From: Apostichopus japonicus
Lineage: Eukaryota; Echinodermata; Holothuroidea; Aspidochirotida; Stichopodidae
DNA: 64,000 nucleotides
NCBI RefSeq assembly: GCF_037975245.1
Contig: NC_092566.1
Coordinates: 12,891,001 to 12,955,000 of the forward strand
Direction of reading: 5' to 3'
Shown here in pieces: positions 1 to 11,617 of the stretch. A program made the position numbers and the translations under genes. The notes beneath the pieces were generated by a model, which was not told where the DNA came from, did not search any database, and was given only the letters and a program-made list of their open reading frames with translations. The stretch's first letter is position 1, and every line of letters begins with the position of its first letter.

Positions 1-132
1 TGTCACCCAGACACACTAAAAAGCAATTGGGATTTTGTAACTGAACAAGAATTCACTCAAAAAGCTGCTTTAATTCTAAAATAGGGATTATAGAAAGGAA
101 CATCGTTGTTAAAAGAATTTTACATTCAATTA

Positions 133-371
133 CTACTTCTTTTTTGGTGTGAATATTAATCTTTTTGTCAGCATAGAAACAAAGCATGGTATTTGCTTCT
201 TGCCAATCATCCGTGGATCCAAGCACCTCTCTACTGCCCTTTTTGCTACTAGCTGGTTGACCAATGTCAGGATCTGTGTGAATTCCAGAGTGGTAGCATG
301 AGTTTCCAACACTTTACTGAGAGCTTGTATGTACCAGGATCCAAAAGCTGTATCCCTATGAGAGTAATAAC
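133..371 (-). CDS. Caspase A exon 5 (p10 small subunit, stop)
   Basis: Acceptor TTTCCATAG|GTTATT. Encodes [20 protein letters not shown], which carries the substrate-pocket residues S/R and W, and [13 protein letters not shown], ending at TAG 135-133. No AATAAA signal is visible in the 132 bases left downstream in the window. Confidence 0.93.
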
Positions 372-3300
372 CTATGGAAAACAATACAATTCACTGTTGG
401 TAACACAATATATAAAAGTATTTCAATTCTTGCTGGTGTTAACTGAACACTAAAGATTTCTGATTCACGTGAAACAGGTCACACTATCAGGCCTAGAATT
501 TTACAGTTCTAGCCAGTACATAGAACATGCCAGTCCTTCTGACTAAAGCATGTTCCCATTGGCATCTACCTGAAAAAGACTGTACAACACAAATTGGTAA
601 GTATCCAAGCTTGTGGGTGAAGCTCTATAAGATTGGTTGATAATAAGCAGTCAGCTTTTGTAAGTACGGAAATCTTGCTGACTTTTCAACTGACCATTGT
701 TACCATTGTTTCCATTTCTTATTAGTTGTTTGTGTTCTAAATGTCTACCGGCAGCAAAATGCAAGTGCCTTTTTTCTTCTACTTGCAAAAAGTAAAATGC
801 ACTGGAAGTTAGCCAGAATTTCAAGGCCTGTATTAACCTCACTGTGCTTCGGAATAACATGATATTTATTCTTTTTATTTCTTAATTCAAGAAGTACTTG
901 GTTTTTCTTTTACCATTTCTACAAGGGACAAGCCTAGGAAAAATTGAATCACTAAATTGTAAATAATGTGAGCTTACTTTGTGCCTCCCAGAGATAACGA
1001 AGATCATTCTCATACTGTAGTTGGAACTATAAAACACACCTCTACCATTACTTAATCTTACAATAGTTTTACAGTTTGAGCATTAACAATATTCCAACAC
1101 AGAAGAAGGGTTTTGGTATACAAAAGTGACAAATATTACTGAACATACTCTCATTACACATTAAAAATACAAACGTAGTCGCCAAAAGCATATTGTTAAA
1201 TTTCTTTCAATCATGACCGTGTCCTTCCATCTAGGGCACAAGTCAAAATTAACATTAGAACAATGTAGCTTAAAGCTAGTGACATTAAAGCTAACATAGA
1301 AAATAAGAGTAAGATGAATGAGAACCAGTAGTGATTTATAATGCAGACGTAGGCACCCTGAAGTGTGCTCAAGACAGCAGGCTTAGTGTTTCCCTGCCAC
1401 GTTTCAACAGAGTAAAATAAATGCACACAAGAGCTTCAAGTTTTCACTTGAATCACCTGTGACCTTCACAGATGGAATAATAATTCTGGTCATTAATGGG
1501 AAACTACAAACTTGGTATGAAGTTCACCTACCTTTTCTTTTTAAAGGAATTTATAGTTTATATTTAAAGTTTTCAGATACTGACCTTTGATGAAGTCTAA
1601 TGCCCTGTGCCCTCCACAAAACAAGAGGTTCCTAGTAATAAGTAAGGTGAATCTACATACCTTGTGTGCATTTCGGTCAAACTTCACTTTGAAAGTTATC
1701 GTATTTAAATGCTTTTCAGCTTTGGAAGTTATCAGATTTGCAAAGTTTTTTACTCCAGACTTTGACCACTGCTGACCACAAATGAGATTTCACATCAATA
1801 AAAAATCGATAAAGACTTGTTGTACTCACTTACTTGCATTCACTTAACAAGCACGGAGATCATCCAATATTTGCAGTTGAAGTTATTGAGCTTGCAAGAT
1901 TTTCAGTATTTGACCTCTAGTGACCTCAAATGACTTTTGACCTCCACAGAAAACAACAGGCTTCTAGTACTTGCAAAAGCAAATGCACATACAAAGTATG
2001 AAGTTCATCAGAGCTATGGTTTTTGGAAGTTATAGTGTGTACACCCTTTTCAGACTTTGATCTCTGTTGGCCTCAAGTGGCCTTTGACCTCTACAAAAAT
2101 CAACTGGTACATTGCCCATACTGAAGTAGATGCACATACCACACCTGAGGTTCATCTCAACTTTACTTTGACACACATGTTTTTCAGTCTTTGACCCAAC
2201 TGTTGACCTTCATAACCGTTCTGGTTCTTGCACTCAGTGGGGGTACAGTAGATCTACATGCCATGTATGTCAAGTTCAACCATAGTGTAGTTATTGATTT
2301 TTTGTGCTTAAAAGCTAAGGTACACACTAATAAACATGCCATGACCATAATTAGAACCCTTTTGCCTTCAGCAAGGAGTCTAATCAGTAAACATATGTTT
2401 AGCCCTAATTCTTAGTTAAACTACCCTATCCTATATTCATAGTTCATAGTCCAATATATAGTTTGGATGCTTTTGAGATAGCAACGATAGAAGGATATCT
2501 GCATGTTAAAGTAACAAATTTACTTTCACCATTTTAAAAATGATTCCTTTACAATTCTTTGCCACCAGACTATATCTGCCCATCAGCATTATATAGCAAT
2601 ACAAAACATATCAAATCTTCAAATATCATTTCAAATTTTTTTAATAACTGTAAATTGAGACTGTTATAACAAATCTAGTGACTTGCTTTGAAATGCATTT
2701 TCTCACTTGATCAGTGTGACACTTGATTTGTCCTACCTTGTGTGGCAGAGTAGGATAATAAAAAGTCAGCCCCTGCTGGAATGGTAGGTATGGATCCCTG
2801 AGAAATGGTGGTGACTGAACCCCTGGAGTCTGTCTGATCCCCACTATCTGCTTCAATAACACCAACTTCATGTTGCTCTCCTCGGCATGCCTATTAGTAT
2901 TGAATTTTTCACCACATTTAGTTTATATTGACTTAAAATAATAATGGCCATCAAATTATGCATAACATTTTCTGTTAAAAGGTACCTTTTGTGCCATTAC
3001 TACTATGTTGTACATCTGACAAGTCACTGTAAGGACTCCATTGCTTTGTACAAAGGTATATTGTAACTTCCAAACACCAGAACCAAATACCAATTTAACG
3101 ATTGGAAAAGAATTGTGAAATCACATGAATTTCTTATGATTTTCAGAATTCTTTAACATTTTTGTCATTATTTAATTGTTAGCATTCTGGGAAAGATCTC
3201 TGGGAATTAAGATTCAAAGACTGCTTCATGTGCAATCACCAATGTGCTAGTCCCTTCAAATTAACATTTTGCTGCACATGGTTCACATTGAGAGTGTTCA

Positions 3301-6300
3301 AAATCAAATTAACACAGTTATAAATTAAACAATTTTTAAATAATCATTCGCAATCAAAAGGTTTATATACATGTACAGTATGTATTGACTTCAGGTTTGT
3401 TTTGTTGAATTTATTTGAACTTGATTAATTGTTCTTTGCGATGTAAAACACTTCCAAGTTGGTGACATACTCATAAACATGTTATTTTGAATATTAAACA
3501 TATTTACCTGAATGAAAAATACTTTTGGTTTCCCAACCAAAGAGGGGCATTTTTCTCCTCTGAATAAATCAAACAACTCTTGCAACTCTGTTGTTCCATC
3601 TCTTCCATAGATTACCCCATCATCTCCATGAGTGAGAAAAGCACACAGGAAGCAATCTGAATCTGAGTGGTCCAGCTTGGAGACTATGAAAAGCAGACAT
3701 ATTTAATTGGAAAATGCATTATATTGATAGTTTCTTTTAAAATTATAAGAGATTCATCAGAAATTAGACTCTTCTATGTACATACTGACTCTCACCATGA
3801 ACTAATATTCTGAACTAACTAACAATCATGTCCAAGTAGCTGGTATCATGTTACCTGCTAAGCATTGACACAAAGATTCATCATAAATTAGACTCTTCTA
3901 TGTACTGACTCTCACCATGAACTAATATTCTGAACTATCTAACAATCATGTCCAAGTACTGGAGCTAGTATCATGTTACCTGCTTAGCATTGACACAGAG
4001 ATTCATCATAAATTAGACTCTTCTATGTACTGACTCTCACCATGAACTCATATTCTGAACTATCTAACAATCATGTCCAAGTAGCTGGTATCTTGTTACT
4101 TGCTTAGCATTGACACAGAGATTCATCATAAATTAGACTCTTCTATGTACTGACTCTCACCATGAACTCATATTCTGAACTATCTAACAATCATGTCCAA
4201 GTAGCTGGTATCATGTTACCTGCTTAGCATTGACACAAAGATTCATCACAAATTAGTCTCTTCTATATACTGACTCTCACCATGAACTAATATTCTGAAC
4301 TAACTAACAATCATGTCCAAGTAGCTGGTATCATGTTACCTGCTAAGCATTGACACAAAGATTCATCATAAATTTGACTCTTCTATGTACTGACTCTCAC
4401 CATGAACTAATATTCTGAACTATCTAACAATCATGTCCAAGTACTGGAGCTAGTATCATGTTACCTGCTTAGCATTGACACAGAGATTCATCAGAAATTA
4501 GACTCTTCTATGTACTGACTCTCACCATGAACTCATATTCTGAACTATCTAACAATCATGTCCAAGTAGCTGGTATCTTGTTACTTGCTTAGCATTGACA
4601 CAGAGATTCATCATAAATTAGACTCTTCTATGTACTGACTCTCAACATGAACTCATATTCTGAACTATCTAACAATCATGTCCAAGTAGCTGGTATCATG
4701 TTATCTGCTTAGCATTGACACAAAGATTCATCACAAATTAGTCTCTTCTATATACTGACTCTCACCATGAACTAATATTCTGAACTAACTAACAATCATG
4801 TCCAAGTAGCTGGTATCATGTTACCTGCTAAGCATTGACACAAAGATTCATCATAAATTAGACTCTTCTATGTACTGACTCTCACCATGAACTAATATTC
4901 TGAACTATCTAACAATCATGTCCAAGTACTGGAGCTAGTATCATGTTACCTGCTTAGCATTGACACAGAGATTCATCAGAAATTAGACTCTTCTATGTAC
5001 TGACTCTCACCATGAACTCATACTGTATTCTGAACTATCTAACAATCATGTCCAAGTAGCTGGTATCTTGTTACCTGCTAAGCATTGACACAGAGATTCA
5101 TCACAAATTAGACTCTTCTATGTACTGACTCTCACCATGAACGTATATTCTGAACTATCTAACAATCATGTCCAAGTAGCTGGTATCATGTTACCTGCTA
5201 AGCATTGACACAAAGATTCATCAGAAATTAGACTCTTCTATGTACTGACTCTCACCATGAACTCATATTCTGAACTATCTAACAATCATGTCCAAGTAGC
5301 TGGTATCATGTTACCTGCTAAGCATTGACACAAAGATTCATCACAAATTAGACTCTTCTATGTACTGACTCTCACCATGAACTCATATTCTGAACTATCT
5401 AACAATCATGTCCTAGTAGCTGGTATCATGTTACCTACTTAGCATTGAAACAGAGATATTCATCACAAATTTCCAATGAATCTGTTTGTATTGAATTATT
5501 TAGCTTTATACATAAACCTTTGAACTGTACAAAACAGTTGCAAATATTTGAAACTTATGCTCAACTCACTCTTGAAATGTGTATTTACTTAAAATTGAGA
5601 CCAAAGTTATTGTTATCATACATGGTAAAGCTTATTATCAACCTACAATAATACACCATTTGGAGAAAGAAGATATATTTTAACTAATGAAGAAATTAGT
5701 CTTGTAGATGATCATCTTTAAACTCTGATGCCCTTTAGTTACCTTTGATCACCACCACAGGACATTTGCTCTCTGTACTGATAATGCAACATTTACATCT
5801 TCTGTACTTCTCCAATATGATATAACATGTTGTAAATGTCTTCACCTTTCCATGGCAACTGACCTAAAATGATCATATACCTCCATCAAAAACCATTAAC
5901 CTTGTGTACCTTAGATGGGGTATCAATGTTTTGAAATTGTTACCAGGTCAATTTCCCTCTGGTGAGACAATTGTTGTTGCAGCAAACCTTTAAGAAAACT
6001 CTGAACAAGGAAATTCATTAAAATTGCATCACATTGAAAAACATCTTTATATCTAGGGTCTTACCTTGGTATAATGTATGCTTAATTTCATCAGTACTTC
6101 TATCTTGTAGCACATTGACTTCAAAACCGAGCAGACCGAGATAATTCTGTAAATTTTCAACATCTTTTTGGGTTCCAACTCTCCTGTTCATTCTCGTTGA
6201 CCAATCAAAAGTTTCGTTATTAAAGATGACAGCAATTCCTCGTTTTGCATGGTTCATTTTGTAAGTAGGAAGCTGGAGATCTGCAAGCTCATCAAGAAGC

Positions 6301-9300
6301 CTAAAACAATATAAAAAGGATTGCATCAACAATCAGTTATTTTATCCTTTCTGAATACCTTTAAGCTGTAGTACTGTATGTGTTTCATTACCAACAACAT
6401 CAGCATCTGTTTATCGTATCTAATTACTGTCAAGTACAGTACTACGTACAGTACTACGTACATTCACTTTAAAAAAACCATTACCACACAATGCAAAGGT
6501 ATCTGCTTTGACTCCTTTTTGGCTCTTTCAAACTTCAATTACAATTTCCTTGATTTCTGCTGAATGTCTACTGATTAATGTAAGAAACTTGATGACTTTA
6601 CCAAAAGAGAAAGTTTGTGTGTTGCATATTAACATGTAACATTTAAGGCAATGTCTGTTTCCATCTGTGTTGAAATGGAAAGAAATGTATTACTTACAAG
6701 ATAAATTTCTGGACTGCTCCTTATAAACATTGGTGAAGATGATAATGATGAAGACACCTAAGCTGTAGCTATTGTGATGTCATATTATGTATGAGCTTGT
6801 GTTAATCACCAAGGCTGGTTAGATCTGAATCAGAAGGATCCCACAATGATTTTGTTTAAGTTGCATACAGGTAACTTCATCAATTGAACTAAATCAACAG
6901 AAAATCAACAGCAACTTTTTGATCATTTATTTTGAAGTCATTAATTGGTTCATGCCCTAGCTTTTCAATCAACCCCTAAGGCAAGATCTGTTAGCCATAC
7001 CCTCTACCCAATGCTATTGCAACCCACAGTCCAATCCTGTAACATAATGCATTAGAGAAAGTTAGGTATTTACATGTCAGCACAGAGCTAAATGACTACT
7101 GGACCACCATTTATGATCACATTCTACTCTAAAACAGAACTACAGTAAGTAAGAAAATGATATGATGATTAACTTACATGATGATGTGCTAATTGTGCAC
7201 GATTACCTAATGAACATGATGTACTAAAACAATATGATTTTTTTACTTTAACTTATGATGAACACCAACAAATACAATGATGTTGCAAATATGTACTGAT
7301 GTACTAATTCACTTACACAATAATGTATTTACTTTTATAAATGAGAGCATTTTACCATTATCTTCTCCTTCCCCTTAGTGCCCTTACCCGAGGTTCACCT
7401 ATACAATCTCTTTTCTAGTAGCACAGACAGGAAGTCCTCCTACATTAGACTTCCCAGAAAGATTACTAAGTTTTACAAACAGTTTCTGTTTAAAAGCCAT
7501 CAACATAATAATATACTTTTCCAACTTCTAAGTTCCAGTAAACCACTTACACTTTGACCTCCACAGTAACACTCTACAACAGAAACCCTACACCTGTCTG
7601 TGCACCTACTGTAATATCAGATCTCTACCAATAAAGTAACCTTCGGTATGATATCATTGCCAATGATGTCATAGTGTGTTCATTTCTGTACTGTAGCTTA
7701 ACCTCTCTTTAAGGAGAAAGGTAAATGTGTGGGTTCTATTACTCCCCAAGTGAGATCTATGTACTCAGTATGAAGTTCAGCTAAGATGTACTTTTTGAGT
7801 TATGTTTACAGTTTTCACACTTTAACCTCTGTTTACCTGATACGACTTTTGACTTCTACCAAGGTCAAATGGATTCTTGTACTTATCAAGCGGAATCCAC
7901 AAACAAGTATGAAGTTCAACCACTATGAACTTTATAACTTATATAAATTTATGTCAGCATAAAATGAGCTTTGACTGCTAACAATTTCAATATAGTTCTT
8001 GTACTCACCATGGTGAATCTATATATTAAGTATGAATTTCAACTAAGATACATATTTGAGTTTCTTGTGTTTTGAGTTATCCTGTTGACAAAGCTTTCAG
8101 ACTTTGACCTGTGTACTTTAAAGAAAATATTGAAGGTCCTGTACTCCATAGGGTGGATCCACATAAATATGTATGTGTTTTATATCCTCCTGCAAGCAGG
8201 AACTTGCATCGAAGCCATCATTGGCTTATCAAAGCCGCAAGCTGACCGAAGTCAGTCTCTTAGATTCATATTTAACGTCCATGATTAGGAATTGTCAATT
8301 GTCAACAACTCTGTAACTGGACGACATACATTAATCTTGGAGTGACTCGAACTAGAGACTACAGTAGTGCTAACACGGGTCCAAAAATTGGGAACAGGAT
8401 ACCCAAGAGCTGGATACCCGTCGGGTATCCAGAAAAAAATGTTTACTTTTTGTGTATCGCGAATTTCAAGAAATTACATATTGGATGTTATACTAAATGA
8501 ATTATATTCTCCACTGACAACGTTTTCATGATTGAATAGTTGAAAGATAAGGTATAAAACCTTCCCCAATAATTTCTATTTGCTTCTGTGTCTTTCACTA
8601 ACTTGTTAATAACTAACTTCATATAATTAACATTACTACTAACATATCGCACTGCCGCTGCTGATTATGTTTGCTCTCCACCTCTTTTGGATCAGACCAT
8701 ATAAATATCCAATTTAGCTCTTAAACTATTATGCAGGCCCAACTGCAGGGTTCGCATTAACTGTGAGATTGCGCGATTCCCGCAATTTGGTCGCACTTGG
8801 AATAAATGTTTAGTGAAAAGCCACTGGTGGTTATTAGTTTTTAGTTATCCCGTCTATAATCCATTAGTAACATCTCGTAAATTTCCTTGTCAGACTTTCC
8901 TTCTATGAAATAAACGAATGAAAAAATAGTAATTATGAAAATTCTTTCAATTTCTTCCACATGATAGCCTAACACCAGACTACTAAGTCTATAGGTAAAT
9001 GTAGCCTAACTATCTGTTTATTTGCTGAAATTGTGACGCAGTTATAAGATGTGTAAAAGTAAGTTGGCCTGACGTTTCACCCCAGCAGGATCTTCAAAGG
9101 CTAGATGAATTATAAGATATCCATTTGAATTCTTTCATTATTGCTGTTATCTTCGACCACATGGTAGCTTAACACCACACTAAGTCTATGGGTAAATCTA
9201 GCCTAATCATCTGTTTACTCGCTGAAAATGGTGACGCAGAACTCCCCGGAATACTTTCATTATTTCTGTTATCTTTGACCACATGGTAGCCTAACATCTA

Positions 9301-10658
9301 CAGTAACTACTGTAAGTCAATGGAAAAATCTTGCCTAACCATCGGTTTGCAAAATAAAAAAATTAAACTGCCCGTAGCATTCGGGTAATGAACTACCCGT
9401 ATACCCTTTGCAAACACTACTTGGGACCTTATGATTGAAAGGCACTGGCTTAAACCACTGAGCTAACACTCCTATATCAATACATATATATACAGTATAA
9501 ATATACAATGAGTTTCACCCATCTTTTTGAGTTAAGTGTTTTCAAGCAGGTGTCACCAACAGAGACACACTATACAAACACACACCATCAACAAATCATA
9601 GATTTATTTTGCCTCTTGCATGAAATCAAGAAATGGTCACACTAATTCTTTGGTGAACACATCCACAGCAAAGGGGAGAGACAGTGTCCCACTCAATATG
9701 TTAACCCGAGAAGCTACAGTAAATCATACTTTTCCAGCATCTATTACAGTTTGGTTTGGATAACTGTGTGATCACTTAGGGTTTTAGTATTTTTGTTTAT
9801 TTATTTCCATCTCTTTTTTGAGAAATTGATAACTGTAGCCTAGGCCTACTCTGAATTTACAGTAAAGTGTATAATGTAATTTCAATCACAGAAAGATTTG
9901 GACAGTTTTTTTGTTTAGATATATTGTTGTAATATTTTTTAATAGGCCTGGGCTACAGTGGGTGCCAGGTAGTAAGATACCTCAATGGAATAGTAATGCA
10001 AAACATCAAACACTTCTTCCATAATAATCTCAAGGATATAAAAAAAATATTCTTCCATCGAACAAACAAGATGGAGCCTGTAACACTTCCTCAATTTCAG
10101 TCAAAATATGGCAATAGGAAAAGAAAGTAGAGCTTATTTAAGGGGACCTTTTTTGGGTATGATCAGTGGCAGTACATGAGTCCGGAGACACTTTTAATCC
10201 GGGAACGGTCCAAGAAATCTAGGGGATGTCACCGGAAAATTGGAACGTCTGGTCACTTTAACCTACCGTTAAGACTAACTAAGGCCGAGGCTTGTCTAAC
10301 TCAACTGTGCTACTGTTAGTGTTAGTTCTTAAGGTACGCCTAGGCCTTCACTTGCAAGTGACATAGTGAGGTGCATATCGTTACTAATATTCAACTAAAT
10401 ATGATGATGTTGAGCTAAAGTGTTTTACTCTTTGAATTGGAATACTTCATCACTTTTTCCCGAAACATCACGCCGCCTTTCCGTGGACGATTCAGTTCGG
10501 GTATTGGTTTTTCCATAGCCAAAGGAAAGAAGCGAACGGGTGTCTAGTTCGGCGACATTTCCTTCAGGGTCATTTTTAGGAGGCGATTCAGTTACGTGTT
10601 GAGAGTGCTTTCCATTTTTGTCTCCCGGTGGATCACTATCATGATTTGTGGAACTCAT
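133..10658 (-). CDS. Caspase A: effector (caspase-3/6/7-like) cysteine protease, five exons
   Basis: Complete spliced gene; exons in transcript order 10658-10429, 6300-6065, 3683-3508, 2890-2737, 371-133, all with GT-AG junctions, total 1035 nt = 344 residues plus TAG. Exon 1 encodes a 76-residue prodomain rich in S, T, E and K, with no CARD or DED visible. The large subunit starts near YKMNHAKRG. The S1-pocket arginine lies in RRVGT, the catalytic His is about H174 in LTHGDDG, and the catalytic Cys is about C216 in QACRG, which is split by intron 3. IEAD (226-229) is a likely cleavage site between large and small subunits. The small subunit ends with the conserved [13 protein letters not shown]. 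Caspases are cytosolic zymogens that cleave after Asp; an executioner role is inferred from the short prodomain. At 344 residues it is somewhat longer than typical caspase-3/7. ATG at 10658 was chosen because no better in-frame ATG lies upstream. Confidence 0.9.
372..2736 (-). other. Caspase A intron 4
   Basis: Noncoding. It holds a degenerate tandem array of the GACCT-rich repeat family at about 1575-2240 and otherwise unremarkable A+T-rich sequence. The short open frames here show no family motif. Confidence 0.75.
1575..2240 (+). repeat. Degenerate tandem array of the GACCT/DR1 repeat family
   Basis: Four diverged units of roughly 150-170 bp. Each has a core of the type tttgacctc-tgacctcaa-tgaccttTGACCTC followed by ...gttcttgtactca... 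and ...tatgaagttca. The near-DR1 cores are at about 1930-1942 and 2068-2082. The same family recurs at 7700-8110, 22975-24000, 26880-27540, 32185-32480, 37080-37790, 38270-38730, 51350-52270 and 60990-61260. Confidence 0.65.
2737..2890 (-). CDS. Caspase A exon 4 (catalytic Cys, inter-subunit linker)
   Basis: Acceptor ACTAATAG|GCATGC, donor CACAAG|GTAGGA. Begins ACRGEQHEV, so the QACRG pentapeptide is split by the intron. It continues through IEADS, a likely processing site, to [15 protein letters not shown]. It is 154 nt, the same length as caspase B exon 4. Confidence 0.93.
3508..3683 (-). CDS. Caspase A exon 3 (catalytic His)
   Basis: Acceptor TTTTCATAG|T, donor CATTCAG|GTAAAT, phase 1 in and phase 0 out. 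Contains [20 protein letters not shown] with the catalytic His-Gly dyad, and ends KPKVFFIQ, immediately before the active-site cysteine. Confidence 0.93.
3751..5455 (+). repeat. 120/125-bp minisatellite with 485-bp higher-order period
   Basis: About 14 units beginning GATTCATCA start at 3751, 3875, 4000, 4120, 4240, 4360, 4485, 4605, 4725, 4845, 4970, 5095, 5215 and 5335. Most are 120 bp. The 125-bp units carry an extra bit (tactggagctagta) or another 5-bp insertion. The 3875-4359 block repeats as 4360-4844, including diagnostic variants (tcttgttactt; ttagtctcttctatatac), giving a four-unit higher-order repeat. The array lies wholly within caspase A intron 2 (3684-6064). Confidence 0.95.
6065..6300 (-). 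CDS. Caspase A exon 2 (start of p20)
   Basis: Acceptor TTGTTTTAG|G, donor CCAAG|GTAAGA, phase 2 in and phase 1 out. Encodes [19 protein letters not shown] and [12 protein letters not shown], the hallmark beginning of the caspase large subunit, including the arginine that contacts the P1 aspartate. Confidence 0.9.
7700..8110 (+). repeat. GACCT/DR1-family repeat array, diverged
   Basis: Copies of the 'cttttgacttctacc...ttcttgtactta...agtatgaagttcaac' unit at about 130-170 bp spacing. Their direct-repeat cores are mutated relative to the perfect TGACCTTTGACCT copies elsewhere in the window. Confidence 0.5.
8318..8370 (-). repeat. 3' half of a tRNA-like SINE head, separated from its 5' half
   Basis: Read on the minus strand it gives a B-box-like CTCTAGTTCGAGTCACTCC. 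Its CACTCC end can pair with GGAGTG at the start of the partner half at 9416-9475. About 1 kb of other sequence lies between the halves. Confidence 0.45.
8371..9415. mobile_element. Probable non-autonomous DNA element inserted in a tRNA-like SINE
   Basis: The ends are imperfect inverted repeats: AGTGCTAACACGGGT on the left, AGTGTTTGCAAAGGGT read from the right. The interior has three diverged tandem copies of a ~110-190 bp unit. No matching 8-bp target duplication was found, so the class (hAT-like ends) is tentative. Confidence 0.35.
9416..9475 (-). repeat. 5' half of a tRNA-like SINE head
   Basis: On the minus strand GGAGTGTTAGCTCAGTGG (an A-box-like TTAGCTCAGTGG) followed by tttaagccagtgcc. 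This fits the 5' half of a tRNA-derived promoter whose B-box half is at 8318-8370. Confidence 0.45.
10429..10658 (-). CDS. Caspase A exon 1 (start and prodomain)
   Basis: Starts [10 protein letters not shown] and is open for 76 codons. The donor is GA|GTAAAA, phase 2, which completes a GAG codon with the first base of the exon at 6300. The prodomain has no homology I recognise, so this exon is assigned by phase match, open frame and position. AELD (36-39) and KSD (68-70) are possible Asp cleavage sites (inference). Confidence 0.7.
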
Positions 10659-11179
10659 GGTTGTAAAGATCAAGCTGAATTTCGAAAGAAATCACGAATA
10701 ACAGTAGCAGAAACCCTTCTTGTCGTCACTGTTTCGCGACAGGATGTTACAAGGGGTCATATAAGTAAGTTTTATACTATCAAGATTGGCCGAGTGCTCC
10801 CGATCATTGTAAGAGAAGGAGTCTGAATGCGATGAAAAGAACCTGTTCTTTGATGTGATGACCATAGGCGTAGGAGCCTCATTTGATCGGGGGGGGGGGG
10901 GGGGGGAGGGGGCTGTAACGACTTGCCCGAAAAATATAACCAAAATTTTTCGTGCGCTCCGAGCGCGTTCCACATGTTAATGTGCATATTATATAGGTAT
11001 TCTTCCATTATTACATCAGTACATCACATGCCAATAACATACAATCATTTTCCGTGTTATTACCCTTCCATATTGGTTATAATTATTGGGGAAGTCGTTA
11101 CAACAATAATGATAATAATAATAATGTAAGTTTAACCATTGAGAAATACATTGCAAATTCTTCTTCTTTCAGCAGTTGC
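10659..11179. other. Region upstream of caspase A
   Basis: Presumed 5' flank of the minus-strand caspase A gene. A 20-nt poly-G tract near 10890 is followed by 'ccaaaatttttcgtgcgctccgagcgcg', which resembles the tail of the interspersed module described at 11343. No convincing TATA box or gene. Confidence 0.4.
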
Positions 11180-11617
11180 CAGTGGCGGAGCTAGGGGTAT
11201 TGGTCAGGGGGGGGGGGAATCAGGCGCGTATAGCCAAGGGGGGGGGGCGAAGGGGGCAGCCCCCCCCCCTTGAGCATATTTTAAAAAAAAAATTAAAATG
11301 TTATTATGATATCGCTAGTATTTTCAAAAGAGAAAATGCTAGGATGCAACTTACAAGGCCTGGGAAGTGCCTTTTCCAGCGATCTGGGAGGCATTTTCAG
11401 CCAAAATTTTCTTGTACGCTTCGCGCCAACTCATGGTGGCGCTACGCTTAGATAGTTTGCAATGCCGAATCTACAGTTTCGCCCCTCCCTTGGCAAATTC
11501 CTGGCTTCGCGCCTGGAGAGAATGGTCTGTAGGGCCGCTTTCGACACTATCTAAGAGGAACGCCACCACAGGTTGGCGCGGAGCGTACAGAATTTTTTTT
11601 GAGTAAAGATACTCCCT
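11180..11617 (+). mobile_element. 5' part of a hAT-like element (CAGTGGCGGAG terminus) carrying the shared module
   Basis: CAGTGGCGGAG at 11180 is the same terminus as the complete element at 35160. Poly-G stretches follow and then a copy of the interspersed module (11343-11456). The other terminus was not found, and a LINE 3' end abuts at about 11618. A truncated or interrupted hAT-type element is inferred. Confidence 0.5.
11343..11456 (+). repeat. Interspersed module, copy 1
   Basis: Shares with 36129-36226, 36748-36832, 36886-36988 and 49476-49588 the ordered blocks CAAGGCCTGGGAAGTGCC, GCGATCTGGGAGGCA, GCCAAAATTTTC, CGCGCCAAC and GCGCTACGCTTAGATAGT. It lies near one end of hAT-like elements with different termini. 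Confidence 0.8.

Larger units (their letters stand above)
6301..10428 (-). other. Caspase A intron 1
   Basis: A 4.1-kb intron without recognisable coding sequence. It contains a GACCT-family array (about 7700-8110), a tRNA-like SINE split by an insertion (8318-8370 and 9416-9475), and three diverged copies of a ~110-190 bp unit (near 8935, 9130 and 9255) that share 'accacatggtagcctaac' and 'tctgtttactcgctgaaa'. Confidence 0.6.

Noticed and set aside
3751-5455. CRISPR-like array
   Set aside because: Units are 120-125 bp contiguous repeats without spacers, in an intron of a eukaryotic gene.
8371-9415. Definite hAT assignment for the SINE insertion
   Set aside because: Ends are only partly inverted and the flanking 8-mers do not match, so the class was left tentative.
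11176-11606. Open frames with Gly/Pro runs
   Set aside because: Produced by poly-G/C tracts and the interspersed module; not conserved coding sequence.
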